This document shows positions 42,958-54,187 of a stretch of DNA of 64,000 nt, in pieces. Both the position numbers and the translations under genes were made by a program. The notes beneath the pieces are model-generated. The model did not search any database. It saw only the letters and a program-made list of their open reading frames with translations, and was not told the origin of the DNA. Origin of the DNA: Aquarana catesbeiana (Eukaryota > Chordata > Amphibia > Anura > Ranidae). Numbering within the stretch: the stretch's first letter is position 1; every line of letters starts with the position of its first letter. The stretch covers positions 192,487,960 through 192,551,959 of the forward strand of contig NC_133329.1 of the NCBI RefSeq assembly GCF_042186555.1. The letters are read 5' to 3'.

Positions 42958-43238
42958 GTACTGAAGATCAGAACAGCCTGAACAGGGGGAGGGAGTCGGA
43001 GAGCAGCTGTGCTTTGTGAAGTCTTTGGAGTGAGCAGACAGTCTAGCACCGACATCAAATAGAGGAGAGGAAAGGGGGTGGATCCAGACCAGATTGTCAG
43101 CATGACACTCCAGAAAAGACAGAGTGCAGGAATGATTTTTAGATATTAGCAGCTTACAAAGAAAAGGTGTAAGCTAAAGGAAAAAAAAAAAAAGAAGGAA
43201 ACCCATACTTCTCTTTTAAGTGCAGATTAGGGTTATTA

Positions 43239-43719
43239 TTAAAGGGGTTGTAAACCTTCGTGTTTTTTCACCTTAATGCATCCTATGCATTAAGGTGAAA
43301 AACACCTGGCAGTGACCGCCCCCCCCAGCCCCCCCGTTTTACTTACCTGAGCCCTAGAACTTGACCCGATGGGGACGCTCTGTCTCTCTCCCCGGGGTTC
43401 TCGGCTCTTGATTACAGATTGATAGCAGTGCAGCCATTGGCTCCCACTGCTGTCAATAAAATCCAATGACGTGGGGGTGGGGCTGAGTCATACATTCGGC
43501 GGCTATTGATGCCGAATGTTGGACTCGGGAGCGCGGCCGCAAGGTAATCCCCTGGGAGAGCGCTTCTCCTAGGGGGTTATCTGATGTGGGGAGGAGCCCC
43601 GAGAGGACCCCAGAAGAGCAGGTTTGGGGCTACTCAATGCAAAAAGAGTTGCACAGTGGAGGTAAGTATATGTTTGTTATTAAAAAAAAAAAAAAAAGGA
43701 ACCCTTACAATCACTTTAA
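43239..43719. mobile_element. TTAA-flanked MITE (TTAAAGNGNTTGTAA ends)
   Basis: Left TTAAAGGGGTTGTAAACC, then CACCTTAATGCATCCTATGC; right end read inward TTAAAGTGATTGTAAGGG. The same two end types bound 44069-54473 in the opposite orientation. No ORF of note. Confidence 0.65.
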
Positions 43720-43981
43720 GCAACAGTTACAGCTTGTAGATTAGACCAATTTGAAGAAAATGTTACCAGATGACGATCTGAAAGATTTCCCAAATACCTG
43801 AGTGGCTTGCTGTGAAGATTTTCCTATTGATGGGACAGGATGGCGAGGCTATGACACATTTAAAAAGGAAATTGCCCAGCATATGAGGATTCCACCTGCT
43901 GTGATATTCTAATACTTGCACAGATGGGGAGTGTTGTAAGCTATGCATTGTTTGGCAGATACAGATTTTCTTACAGACACT
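43720..43981 (+). other. Coding-like fragment of unknown origin
   Basis: Pieces such as CEDFPIDGTGWRGYDTFKKE and QHMRIPPAV (about 43808-43905), then QMGSVVSYALFGRY in another frame (43921-43962), look like protein-coding sequence but are broken by stops and frame changes. I do not recognise the family. The sequence resumes after the large insertion at 54559. Confidence 0.3.
43947..43964 (+). repeat. 18-bp direct repeat flanking the third nest, left copy
   Basis: ATTGTTTGGCAGATACAG here and at 54559-54576. The left copy is separated from the palindromic MITE by 17 extra bases. Confidence 0.7.
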
Positions 43982-44102
43982 GGGGTCGATTTACTGAAAC
44001 TGGAGAGTGCAAAATCTGGTGCAGATCTGCATAGAGACCAATCAGCTTCCAGGTTTTATTGTCAAAGCTTAAAGTGATTGTAAATCTTTGTTTTTTTTTT
44101 AA

Positions 44103-45432
44103 CCAGTTGCCGACCGCCGCACGACGATGTACGTCGACAGAGCGGCACGGGCAGGCAAAAGGGCTTACCTGTACGTCCTTGCCTGCCCGCGGGTGGGGGG
44201 TCCGATCGGACCCCCCCGGTGCCAGCGGCGGTCGGATCGAGGTCAGGGTCGATCAAAGGTGAGGGGGAGGCCACTCATTCGTGGCTCCCCCCTCGCGATC
44301 GCTCCTGGCCAATGACAAGCTTCCTCGGCTTCTGTGAATGTAAACAGAAGCGGAGGAAGTGATGTCATCTCTCCTCGAGCCGGTCTTTTCGTCCGGCGCA
44401 GAGGAGAGAAGACATCCAAGTAAGTGCACCAACACTACACTAACAGTAGAACACGCAGGCACACTTGTCACCCCCCTGTCACCCCCCTGTCACCCCCTGA
44501 TGACCCCCCTGTACCCCCTGTCACTCTGACACCAATAGCAGGTTTTTTTTTTTTCTGATTTATTGCATTGGTGTCAGTTTGTGTCAGTTACAAGTGTTAG
44601 GGCAGTTAGGTTAGCCCCCTTTAGGTCTAGGGTACCCCCTTTAGGTCCAGGGTACCCCCCTAACCCCCCTAATAAAGTTTTAACCCCGTGATCACCCCCC
44701 GTCGCCAGTGTCACTAAGCGATCGTTTTTCTGATCGCTGTATTAGTGACACAGGTGACGCTAGTTAGGGAGGTAAGTATATAGGTTTGCTGTCAGTGTTT
44801 TATAGCGACAGGGACCCCCATATACTACCTACTAAAGGTTTTAACCCCTTGATTGCCCCCTAGTTAACCCCTTCACCAGTGATCACCATATAATTGTTAC
44901 GGGTGACGCTGGTTAGTTGGTTTGTTTTTGTAGTTTATTGTAGTTTATTACAGTTTTAGGGCACCCGCCGTTTATTACCTTATAAAGGTTTAACCCCCTA
45001 ATTGCCCGGCGGTGATAGAAGTTACGTTTTTAGGATCAGATAAGGTCTGCGTCGCCCCAGGCAGCGTCAGGTTAGCGCCAGTACCGCTAACACCCACGCA
45101 CGCAGCATACACCTCCCTTAGTGCTATAGTATCTGAACGGATCGATATCTGATCCGATCAGATCTATACTCCCCAGCAGTTTAGGGTCCCCCAAAAAAAC
45201 GCAGTGTTAGCGGGATCAGCCCAGATACCTGCTAGCACCTGCGTTTTGCTCCTCGGCCCAGCCCAGCCCACCCAAGTGCAGTATCGATCGATAACTGTCA
45301 CAAAACACTAAGCACACATAACTGCAGCGTTCGCAGAGTCAGGCCTGATCCCTGCGATCGCTAACAGTTTTTTGGTAGCGCTTTGAATCAGTCGCTGACA
45401 GTCAGGAGCTTTTTTGCCTGGGAGTCTCACTA
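44103..45432 (+). other. piggyBac 5' non-coding region
   Basis: Begins with inverted motifs (GTACGTCGAC, TTACCTGTACGTCC) shared with the element at 31142. It contains a short CCCCCCTGTCAC run (44468-44520), at the place where sister copies have other tandem repeats, and several GATCGATC-like palindromes. No ORF of note. It would include the promoter. Confidence 0.6.
44468..44530 (+). repeat. Short CCCCCTGTCAC tandem run
   Basis: Repeated CCCCCCTGTCAC units followed by variants. The position matches the minisatellite region of the related copies at 21427 and 28474. Confidence 0.6.
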
Positions 45433-47411
45433 GTGTACCTAAATTTAGAGCCCAAAATGGCAAATCGAAGGTACACTAGTGAAGAGGCCTACACGTTTCT
45501 GAGCATGACAGACAGTGAAGAGGAAGTCACTCATCTGTCAAGTTCAAGCTCAGAATACGAACCTGTAGAGGACAGCGGCTCCATGACAGATAGCTCTGAC
45601 GACGGAGTTGTGGTCCCTGCTAGGGTCAGGCGTACCAGACCCCGAACTTCTTCTTCTGTCCTTGAAGTGCAAGAACCGCAGGGCTCTCGTATGGAGCAGA
45701 GAAGTACTAGTGCCGCTACTCCTTCTGGTGAACTGGCAAGCACCAGCGGCCTAGTACACCCTGGTCGTACATCCAGCACTGCAGTATCACGTGGTGACGT
45801 GGCGAGTCCCATAAGTGCAGTTCAAGCTGGCGAGGTGGCAAGCACAACTAGTGTCCCGCTGCCACCAAGAAGACAAAGACAGGCCCGTCGTGCCCATAGT
45901 GCCCTTCCTGCTGCATTCGCCAATCCGAATTGGGTACCCACCACTTCTGCAGCACCCGTACTTCCCCCTTTCACTGGCCAACCCGGAATTCAGGTGGAAA
46001 CAGTTGACTTTATGCCACTGGATTTTTATTCACTGTTTTTCACCGAAGATCTCTATAGATCTATTGTGGACCAAAGCAATTTGTACGCTGGTCAACACAT
46101 CCCCAGTCCTCCCTTGCCAGAGATTGGAGACCAATTACGGTCTCCGAATTTAAGATCTTTCTGGGCCTTTCCCTCAACATGGGCATAACCAAAAAGAGTG
46201 AGTTGCGGTCATATTGGTCCACTGACCCAATTCACCATATGCCCGTGTTCTCTGCTTCAATGACCAGGGCACGATACGAGCAGATTTTGCAGTTCATGCA
46301 CTTCAACGACAATGAACTCTGTTGTCCTCGTGGAGACCCTGCATACGATCGGCTCTACAAAATTCGGCCCCTCGTAAACCACTTCAACCAACGTTTTGCA
46401 GACTTGTTTACTCCCCATCAAGTTGTCTGCGTTGATGAGTCCCTGATTAAGTTTTCTGGCCGCTTGTCCTTCAAACAGTACCTTCCCAGCAAGCGTGCCA
46501 GATACGGGGTCAAGATGTATAAGCTCTGTGACAGGGCCACAGGCTATACATGTAGATTTATGGTTTACGAGGGCAAAGATAGTCACGTAGAGCCGATAAA
46601 CTGCCCTGACTACATAGGAAGCGCTGGCAAGATAGTGTGGGACTTGGTGTCACCCTTATTCGGAAAGGGGTACCACTTGTACGTGGACAATTATTATACG
46701 AGCGTGCCACTTTTTAGTCACTTGTTTGATCAGCAGATTGGAGCATGTGGCACCGTGCGACCTAATCGCCGGGGCTTTCCCCAGCGGCTTGTAGAGTCCC
46801 GTCTTAGGCTGGGGGAGAGAGCCTGCTTGAAGTATAATAATTTGCTCGCTATGAAGTGGAGGGATAAGAAGAATGTTTTCGTTCTCACCTCCCTTCATGC
46901 AGACACGATGACCCAAATTACTACGGCGACTGGTGTTGTGGAGAAACCCCTCTGTGTCCACGAATACAACCTTAATATGGGAGGGGTGGACCTCAACGAC
47001 CAGTTGTTGGCGCCGTACCTAATTGCCCGTAAGGCCAGACGCTGGTACAAAAAAGTGTCTGTTTATTTATTTCAATTGGCTTTGCTGAACGCTCATGTGC
47101 TATACAGAGCTTCAGGACGGACTGGATCCTTCCTTAAATTCCAGAAAGAGATCGTCAGAGCCCTTCTGTTTCCAGACGGTGCTCCACCTCACCTTCCCAA
47201 TCCAAATGCAGTAGGCCGGCTGCATGAGAGGCATTTTCCTTATGTCCTCCAGAGTACCCCAACCCAACGAGCCCCCCAAAGAAAATGTCGTGTCTGCAGA
47301 AAGCGCGGATTTAGGCGTGACACCTGGTATTATTGTCCCTCCTGTCCTGGCAATCCTGGTCTTTGCATTGGTGAATGTTTTGAACGCTACCATACACTAG
47401 TTGAGTATTAG
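45433..47411 (+). pseudogene. piggyBac transposase, single frameshift
   Basis: N-terminal frame (45433-about 46106): an acidic Ser-rich leader (RRYTSEEAYTFLSMTDSEEE, DSGSMTDSSDDG), a Ser/Thr-rich linker, then the domain start (FYSLFFTEDLYRSIVDQSNL YAGQH). Near 46105-46115 a one-base loss shifts the frame to RPITVSEFKIFLGLSLNMGI, and the rest is open for 410 codons from Met 46179. Catalytic residues are all present: VCVDESLIKFSG (Asp 86 of that frame), HLYVDNYYTS (Asp 170), NMGGVDLNDQ (Asp 271 or 274). The C-terminal cysteine domain is complete (CRVCRKRG, CPSCPGNPGLCIGECF). It would excise and insert at TTAA. An intact relative elsewhere could be active. Confidence 0.92.
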
Positions 47412-47760
47412 CGTAGGGTACAGCACTGCACAGACTAGGACACACTTCCACAGGGTCTCTCAAGATGCCATCGCATTTTGAGAGACCCAAACCTGGAACC
47501 GTTACAGTTTTAAAAGTTACAGTTATAAAAAAAAAAAAAAAGTAAAAAAAAAAAAAATACACAAAAAAAATATAAAATAAAAAAACCAAAAATAGTTGTC
47601 GTTTTATTGTTCTCTCTCTCTCTATTTTCTCTCTATTGTTCTGCTCTTTTTTACTGTATTCTATTCTGCAATGTTTTATTGTTATGTTTTATCATGTTTG
47701 CTTTTCAGGTATGTAATTTTTTTATAGTTTACTGTGTTTTAAACATTTTTTTGTTTTCAG
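47412..47760 (+). other. Transposase 3' flank, AT-rich
   Basis: Runs of A (47526-47585) with AATAAAAAAAC-type signals after the stop. Pyrimidine-rich stretches ending in TTTTCAGGT (47702 and 47752) look like splice acceptors. No ORF. Confidence 0.5.
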
Positions 47761-50131
47761 GTACGCCATTCAGCTGCAGTGCGGATTTATTTATCTTGAC
47801 AGCAACAGTGTTTGCTCCCACGATACATAAAGCCGTGACTCCAGCGCTGTCGGAGGTGATTTCACCACCACAGTTACATACTTCAGCATATATGCCGAAG
47901 CGTGGGGGCAGAAGTGGGTGGAGGAGCGATTTGCTCCTGCCTTTTGCGGGAGGATGCCCCCATGCTTCGGCATATATATATTTTAGGTAGGCACAGGTTG
48001 CGTTAAATGTTTTATTTTTGACTATGTTTTTTTTTTTTGTATTTGCTTTGCAGGTATGGTAAGTATTACTGTTATACTGTAATGTTACTTTGTTTTTTGT
48101 TAACCATCATTTGCTTAGCAGGTACGCCATTCAGTTGCAGCGCGGATTTATTTATCTTGACAGCAACAGCATTTGCTCCCACGATACATAAAGCCGTGAC
48201 TCCAGCGCTGTTGGAGGTGATTTCACCACCACAGTTACATACTTCAGCATATATGCCGAAGCGTGGGGGCAGAAGTGGGTGGAGGAGCGATTTGCTCCTG
48301 CCTTTTGCGGGAGGATGCCCCCATGCTTCGGCATATATATATTTTAGGTAGGCACAGGTTGCGTTAAATGTTTTATTTTTTACTATGTTTTTTTTTTGTA
48401 TTTGCTTTGCAGGTATGGTAAGTATTACTGTTATACTGTAATGTTACTTTGTTTTTTGTTAACCATCATTTGCTTAGCAGGTACGCCATTCAGTTGCAGC
48501 GCGGATTTATTTATCTTGACAGCAACAGCATTTGCTCCCACGATACATAAAGCCGTGACTCCAGCGCTGTCGGAGGTGATTTCACCACCACAGTTACATA
48601 CTTCAGCATATATGCCGAAGCGTGGGGGCAGAAGTGGGTGGAGGAGCGATTTGCTCCTGCCTTTTGCTGGAGGATGCCCCCATGCTTCGGCATATATATA
48701 TTTTAGGTAGGCACAGGTTGCGTTAAATGTTTTATTTTTTACTATTTTTTTTTTTGTATTTGCTTTGCAGGTATGGTAAGTATTACTGTTATACTGTAAT
48801 GTTACTTTGTTTTTTGTTAACCATCATTTACTTAGCAGGTACGCCATTCAGTTGCAGCGCGGATTTATTTATCTTGACAGCAACAGCATTTGCTCCCACG
48901 ATACATAAAGCCGTGACTCCAGCGCTGTTGGAGGTGATTTCACCACCACAGTTACATACTTCAGCATATATGCCGAAGCGTGGGGGCAGAAGTGGGTGGA
49001 GGAGCGATTTGCTCCTGCCTTTTGCGGGAGGATGCCCCCATGCTTCGGCATATATATATTTTAGGTAGGCACAGGTTGCGTTAAATGTTTTATTTTTTAC
49101 TATGTTTTTTTTTTTGTATTTGCTTTGCAGGTATGGTAAGTATTACTGTTATACTGTAATGTTACTTTGTTTTTTGTTAACCATCATTTGCTTAGCAGGT
49201 ACGCCATTCAGTTGCAGCGCGGATTTATTTATCTTGACAGCAACAGCATTTGCTCCCACGATACATAAAGCCGTGACTCCAGCGCTGTTGGAGGTGATTT
49301 CACCACCACAGTTACATACTTCAGCATATATGCCGAAGCGTGGGGGCAGAAGTGGGTGGAGGAGCGATTTGCTCCTGCCTTTTGCGGGAGGATGCCCCCA
49401 TGCTTCGGCATATATATATTTTAGGTAGGCACAGGTTGCGTTAAATGTTTTATTTTTTACTATGTTTTTTTTTTTGTATTTGCTTTGCAGGTATGGTAAG
49501 TATTACTGTTATACTGTAATGTTACTTTGTTTTTTGTTAACCATCATTTGCTTAGCAGGTACGCCATTCAGTTGCAGCGCGGATTTATTTATCTTGACAG
49601 CAACAGCATTTGCTCCCACGATACATAAAGCCGTGACTCCAGCGCTGTCGGAGGTGATTTCACCACCACAGTTACATACTTCAGCATATATGCCGAAGCA
49701 TGGGGGCAGAAGTGGGTGGAGGAGCGATTTGCTCCTGCCTTTTGCTGGAGGATGCCCCCATGCTTCAGCATATATATATTTTAGGTAGGCACAGGTTGCG
49801 TTAAATGTTTTATTTTTTACTATTTTTTTTTTTGTATTTGCTTTGCAGGTATGGTAAGTATTACTGTTATACTGTAATGTTACTTTGTTTTTTGTTAACC
49901 ATCATTTGCTTAGCAGGTACGCCATTCAGTTGCAGCGCGGATTTATTTATCTTGACAGAAACAGCGTTTGCTCCCACGATACATAAAGCCGTGACTCCAG
50001 CGCTGTCGGAGGTGATTTCACCACCACAGTTACATACTTCAGCATATATGCCGAAGCGTGGGGGCAGCAGTGGGTGGAGGAGCAATTTGCTCCTGCCTTT
50101 TGCGGGAGGATGCCCCCATGCTTCGGCATAT
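47761..50131 (+). repeat. 360-bp tandem array, 7 units
   Basis: Units begin GTACGCCATTCAGYTGCAG at 47761, 48122, 48481, 48839, 49199, 49559 and 49917, spaced 358-361 bp and nearly identical. The last unit breaks off after the hairpin. Each unit holds a 20-plus-bp stem (ATATATGCCGAAGC, then GCTTCGGCATATAT after about 50 bases), an inner AGGAGC/GCTCCT palindrome, and pyrimidine tracts before CAGGTATGGTAAG and TTAGCAGGTACG. Each also contains a 104-113-codon frame (CYTVMLLCFLLTII, FSCSADLFILTATA) that ends YIYFR, but high copy identity alone explains its conservation. Confidence 0.93.
47888..47975 (+). repeat. Hairpin of array unit 1
   Basis: ATATATGCCGAAGCGTGGGG with CCCCATGCTTCGGCATATAT, one G-T type mismatch, loop about 48 bases. 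It is repeated in all seven units. Confidence 0.85.
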
Positions 50132-50884
50132 ATAAATGGTGCATGTATGCCCATCATTAGAAGTGGGTGGATGAAGGGAGGTATTCTAATGGTGGGCATA
50201 CCCACCGATCAATATCTTTTTTTCGTTCAGCCCACAGGTTGCATGAAAAAAAAGTTTACAATATATGCCCAACAAGGACCAGCAACGTACTGGTATGTTG
50301 CTGGACTTTGAGTGGTTATACCAGAATGATGCCTGCAGGTTTAGGTATCATCTTGGTATCATTCTTTTCAGCCAGCGGTCGGCTTTCATGTAAAAGCAAT
50401 CCTAGCAGCTAATTAGCCTCTAGACTGCTTTTACAAGCAGTTGGAGGAAATGCCCCCCCCCCCACCGTCTTCCATGTTTTTCTCTGGCTCTCCTGTCCCA
50501 ACAGGGAACCTGAGAATGCAGCCGGTGATTCGGCCAGCTGACGATAGAGCTGATCAGAGACCAGAATGGCTCCAAACATCTCTATGGCCTAAGAATCCGG
50601 AAGCTACGAGCATTTCATGACTTAGATTTTGCCGGATGTAAACAGCGCCATTGGGAAATTGGGAAAGCATTTTATCACACCGATCTTGATGTGGTCAGAT
50701 GCTTTGAGGGCAGAGGAGAGATCTAGGGTCTAATAGACCCCAATTTTTTCAAAAAAGAGTACCTGTCACTACCTATTGCTATCATAGGGGATATTTACAT
50801 TCCCTGAGATAACAATAAAAATGATTTAAAAAAAATAAAAATGAAAGGAACAGTTTAAAAATAAGATAAAAAATCAAAAAATTA

Positions 50885-50921
<37 letters not shown>

Positions 50922-51478
50922 CACCCCTGTCCCCCCCTGCTCTCGCGCAAAGGCGAACGCAAGCGTCGGTCTGGCGTCAAATGTAAACAGCAATTGCACC
51001 ATGCATGTGAGGTATCACCGCGAAGGTCAGATCGAGGGCAGTAATTTTAGCAGTAGACCTCCTCTGTAAATCTAAAGTGGTAACCTGTAAAGGCTTTTAA
51101 AGGCTTTTAAAAATGTATTTAGTTTGTCGCCACTGCACGTTTGTGCGCAATTTTAAAACATGTCATGTTTGGTATCCATGTACTCGGCCTAAGATCATCT
51201 TTTTTATTTCATCAAACATTTGGGCAATATAGTGTGTTTCAGTGCATTAAAATTTTAAAAAGTGTGTTTTTTCCCCAAAAAATGCGTTTGAAAAATCGCT
51301 GCGCAAATACTGTGTGAAAAAAAAAAATGAAACACCCACCATTTTAATCTGTAGGGCATTTGCTTTAAAAAAATATATAATGTTTGGGGGTTCAAAGTAA
51401 TTTTCTTGCAAAAAAAAATAATTTTTTCATGTAAACAAAAAGTGTCAGAAAGGGCTTTGTCTTCAAGTGGTTAGAAGA
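50132..51478 (+). other. piggyBac internal non-coding segment
   Basis: No ORF of note. Contains a 30-plus A run (50890-50920) and, from 50925, blocks shared with 22675-22990 (CATGTGAGGTATCACCG, GTAGACCTCCTCTGTAA). The end GTCTTCAAGTGGTTAGA resembles the right end of the MITE at 22207, so this may be a fused older copy. Confidence 0.5.
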
Positions 51479-51539
51479 GTGGGTGATGTGTGACATAAGC
51501 TTCTAAATGTTGTGCATAAAATGCCAGGACAGTTCAAAA

Positions 51540-51960
51540 CCCCCCCCAAATGACCCCATTTTGGAAAGTAGACACCCCAAGCTATTTGCTGAGAGGCATG
51601 TCGAGTCCATGGAATATTTTATATTGTGACACAAGTTGCGGGAAAAAGACAAATTTTTTTTTTTTGCACAAAGTTGTCACTAAATGATATATTGCTCAAA
51701 CATGCCATGGGAATATGTGAAATTACACCCCAAAATACATTCTGTTGCCTCTCCTGAGTACGGGGATACCACATGTGTGGGACTTTTTGGGAGCCTAGCC
51801 GCGTACGGGACCCAGAAAACCAAGCACCGCCTTCAGGCTTTCTAAGGGCGTAAATTTTTGATTTCACTCTTCACTGCCTATCACAGTTTCGGAGGCCATG
51901 TAATGCCCAGATGGCACAACCCCCCCCCAAATGACCCCATTTTGGAAAATAGACACCCAA
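51540..51960 (-). repeat. 390-bp repeat, inverted copy
   Basis: Same sequence as the units at 52100-53740 but on the opposite strand: ACCCCATTTTGGAAAGTAGA, GGGGATACCACATGTGTGG, CGTACGGGACCCAGAAAACC. Confidence 0.85.
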
Positions 51961-52099
51961 AGCTATTTGCTGAGAGGTATAGTGAGTATTTTGCAGACCT
52001 CACTTTTTGTCACAAACTTTTGAAAATTGAAAAAAGAAAAAAAAAAATACGTTTTTCTTGTCTTTCTTCATTTTCAAAAACAAATGAGAGCTGCAAAAT

Positions 52100-53740
52100 A
52101 CTCACCATGCCTCTCAGCAAATAGCTTGGGGTGTCTACTTTCCAAAATGGGGTCATTTTGGGGCGGTTTTGTGCTATCTTGGCATTTTATGGCCTTCAAA
52201 ACTGTGATGGGTAGTAAGGAGTGAAATCAAAAATTAACGCTCTTAGAAATCCTGAAGGCGGTGCTTGGTTTTCGGGGCCCCGTACGCGGCTAGGCTCCCA
52301 AAAAGTCCCACACATGTGGTATCCCCGTACTCAGGAGAAGCAGCAGAATGTATTTTGGGGTGTAATTCCACATATGCCCATGGCATGTTTGAGCAATATA
52401 TCATTTAGTGACAACTTTGTGCAAAAAATAAAAAAAAAATTGTCACTTTCCCGCAACTTGTGTCAAAATATAAAATATTCCATGTACTCATCATGCCTCT
52501 CAGCAAATAGCTTGGGGTGTCTTCTTTCCAAAATGGGGCTCATTTGGGGGGGATTTGTGCCATCTGGGCATTTTATGGCCTTCAAAAATGTGATAGGTAG
52601 TGAGGAGTGAAATCACAACTTTACGCCCTTAGAAATCCTGAAGGCGGTGCTGGGTTTTCGGGGCCCCGTACGCGGCTAGGCTCCCAAAAAGTCCCACACA
52701 TTTGGTATCCCCGTACTCAGGAGAAGCAGCTGAATGTATTTTGGGGTGCAATTCCACATAAGCCCATGGCCTGTGTGAGCAATATATCATTTAGTGACAA
52801 CTTTGTGCAAAAAAAAAATAAAAATTGTCACTTTCCTGCAACTTGTGTCAAAAAATAAAATATTCCATGGACTCAACATGCCTCTCAGCAAATAGCTTGG
52901 GGTGTCTACTTTCCAAAATGGGGTCATTTGGGGGGGTTTTGTGCCATCTTGGCATTTTATGGCCTTCAAAACTGTGATAGGTAGTGAGGAGTGAAATCAA
53001 AAATGTATGCCCTTAGAAATCCTGAAGGCGGTGCTTGGTTTTCGGGGCCCCGTACGCGGCTAGGCTCCCAAAAAGTCCCACACATGTGGTATCCCCGTAC
53101 TCAGGAGAAGCAGCAGAATGTATTTTGGGGTGTAATTCCACATATGCCCATGGCATGTTTGAGCAATATATCATTTAGTGACAACTTTGTGCAAAAAAAA
53201 AAAAAATTGTCACTTTCCCGCAACTTGTGTCCAAATATAAAATATTCCATGGACTCAACATGCCTCTCAGCAAATAGCTTGGGGTGTCTACTTTCCAAAA
53301 TGGGGTCATTTGGGGGGGGGGGGTTGTGCCATCTTGGCATTTTATGGCCTTCAAAACTGTGATAGGTAGTGAGGAGTAAAATCAAAAATTTATGCCCTTT
53401 GAAATCCTGAAGGCGGTGCTTGGTTTTCGGAGCCCCGTACGCGGCTAGGCTCCCAAAAAGTCCCACACATTTGGTATCCCCGTACTCAGGAGAAGCAGCT
53501 GAATGTATTTTGGGGTGTAATTCCACATATGCCCATGGCATGTGTGAGCAATATATCATTTAGTGACAACTTTTTGTAATTTTTTATTTTTTTTTGTCAT
53601 TATTCAATCACTTGGGACAAAAAAAAAAAATCTTCAATGGGTTCAACATGCCTCTCAGCAATTTCCTTGGGGTGTCTACTTTCCAAAATGGGGTCATTTG
53701 GGGGGGTTTTGTACTGCCCTGCCATTTTAGCACCTCATGA
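52100..53740 (+). repeat. 390-bp direct array, about 4 units
   Basis: Each unit has ATGCCTCTCAGCAAATAGCT, TTCCAAAATGGGG, GAAATCCTGAAGGCGGTGCT, CCCCGTACGCGGCTAGGCTC, GGTATCCCCGTACTCAGGAG and GAGCAATATATCATTTAGTG. Unit starts (ATGCCTCTCAGCAA) lie near 52109, 52493, 52877, 53259 and 53648, about 384-390 bp apart; the last is partial. The single-copy version of this block occurs in the short elements (23290-23530, 29755-29970). Confidence 0.9.
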
Positions 53741-54187
53741 AATGACATAGACAGTCATAAACTAAAAGCTGTGTAAATTCCAGAAAATGTACCCTAGTTT
53801 GTAGGCGCTTATAGCGCTTTTGCGCAAACCAATAAATATACACTTATTGACATTTTTTTTACCAAAGACATGTGGCCGAATACATTTTGGCTAAATGTAT
53901 GACTAACATTGATTTTAATGGATTTTTTTTATAACAAAAAGTAGAAAATATCATTTTTTTTCAAAATTTTCGGTCTTTTTCCGTTTATAGCGCAAAAAAT
54001 AAAAGCGGCAGAGGTGATCAAATACCATCAAAATAAAGCTCTATTTGTGGGAAGAAAAGGACGCAAATTTCGTTTGGGTTCAGCATTGCATGACCGCGCA
54101 ATTAGCAGTTAAAGCGACGCAGTGCCAAATTGTAAAAAGTGCTCTGGTCAGGAAGGGGGTAAATCCTTCAGGGGCTGAAGTGGTTAA
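53741..54187 (+). other. piggyBac right terminal region
   Basis: Non-coding. AATAAAGCTCTATTTGTGGG, GACCGCGCAATTAGCAGTTA and TCAGGAAGGGGGTAAATCC are shared with 31860-32033 and, more distantly, with 23860-24022 and 30270-30439. It ends at TTAA. Confidence 0.75.

Larger units (their letters stand above)
33653..43219. mobile_element. TTAA-flanked MITE split by the gypsy element
   Basis: Left TTAAAGAAGAAGTATGGG, right CCCATACTTCTCTTTTAA, the same end type as the MITE at 2529-26319. The left arm (33653-34175) contains a long hairpin. The right arm is 42958-43219. Confidence 0.6.
44099..54187 (+). mobile_element. piggyBac-family transposon, 10.1 kb
   Basis: Bounded by TTAA at both ends. Left TTAACCAGTTGCCGACCGCC, right read inward TTAACCACTTCAGCCCCTG. 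It carries a piggyBac transposase (45433-47411), a 360-bp tandem array (47761-50131), a segment shared with the MITE at 22207 (50480-51478) and a 390-bp array (51540-53740). The right 450 bp match the ends of elements at 22207, 28474 and 31142. The element is far longer than a usual piggyBac (2-3 kb) because of the arrays and extra segments. The middle may itself be composite, because GTCTTCAAGTGGTTAG at 51461 looks like another element end. Confidence 0.8.

Noticed and set aside
47607..50311. Repeated 104-168-codon frames with a hydrophobic N-terminus in the 360-bp array
   Set aside because: Identical tandem DNA explains their conservation. There is no variation pattern to show selection on protein, so they are not listed as genes.
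50886..50920. Long A run as a retroposon tail
   Set aside because: No element end or target duplication adjoins it; it lies inside the piggyBac internal segment.
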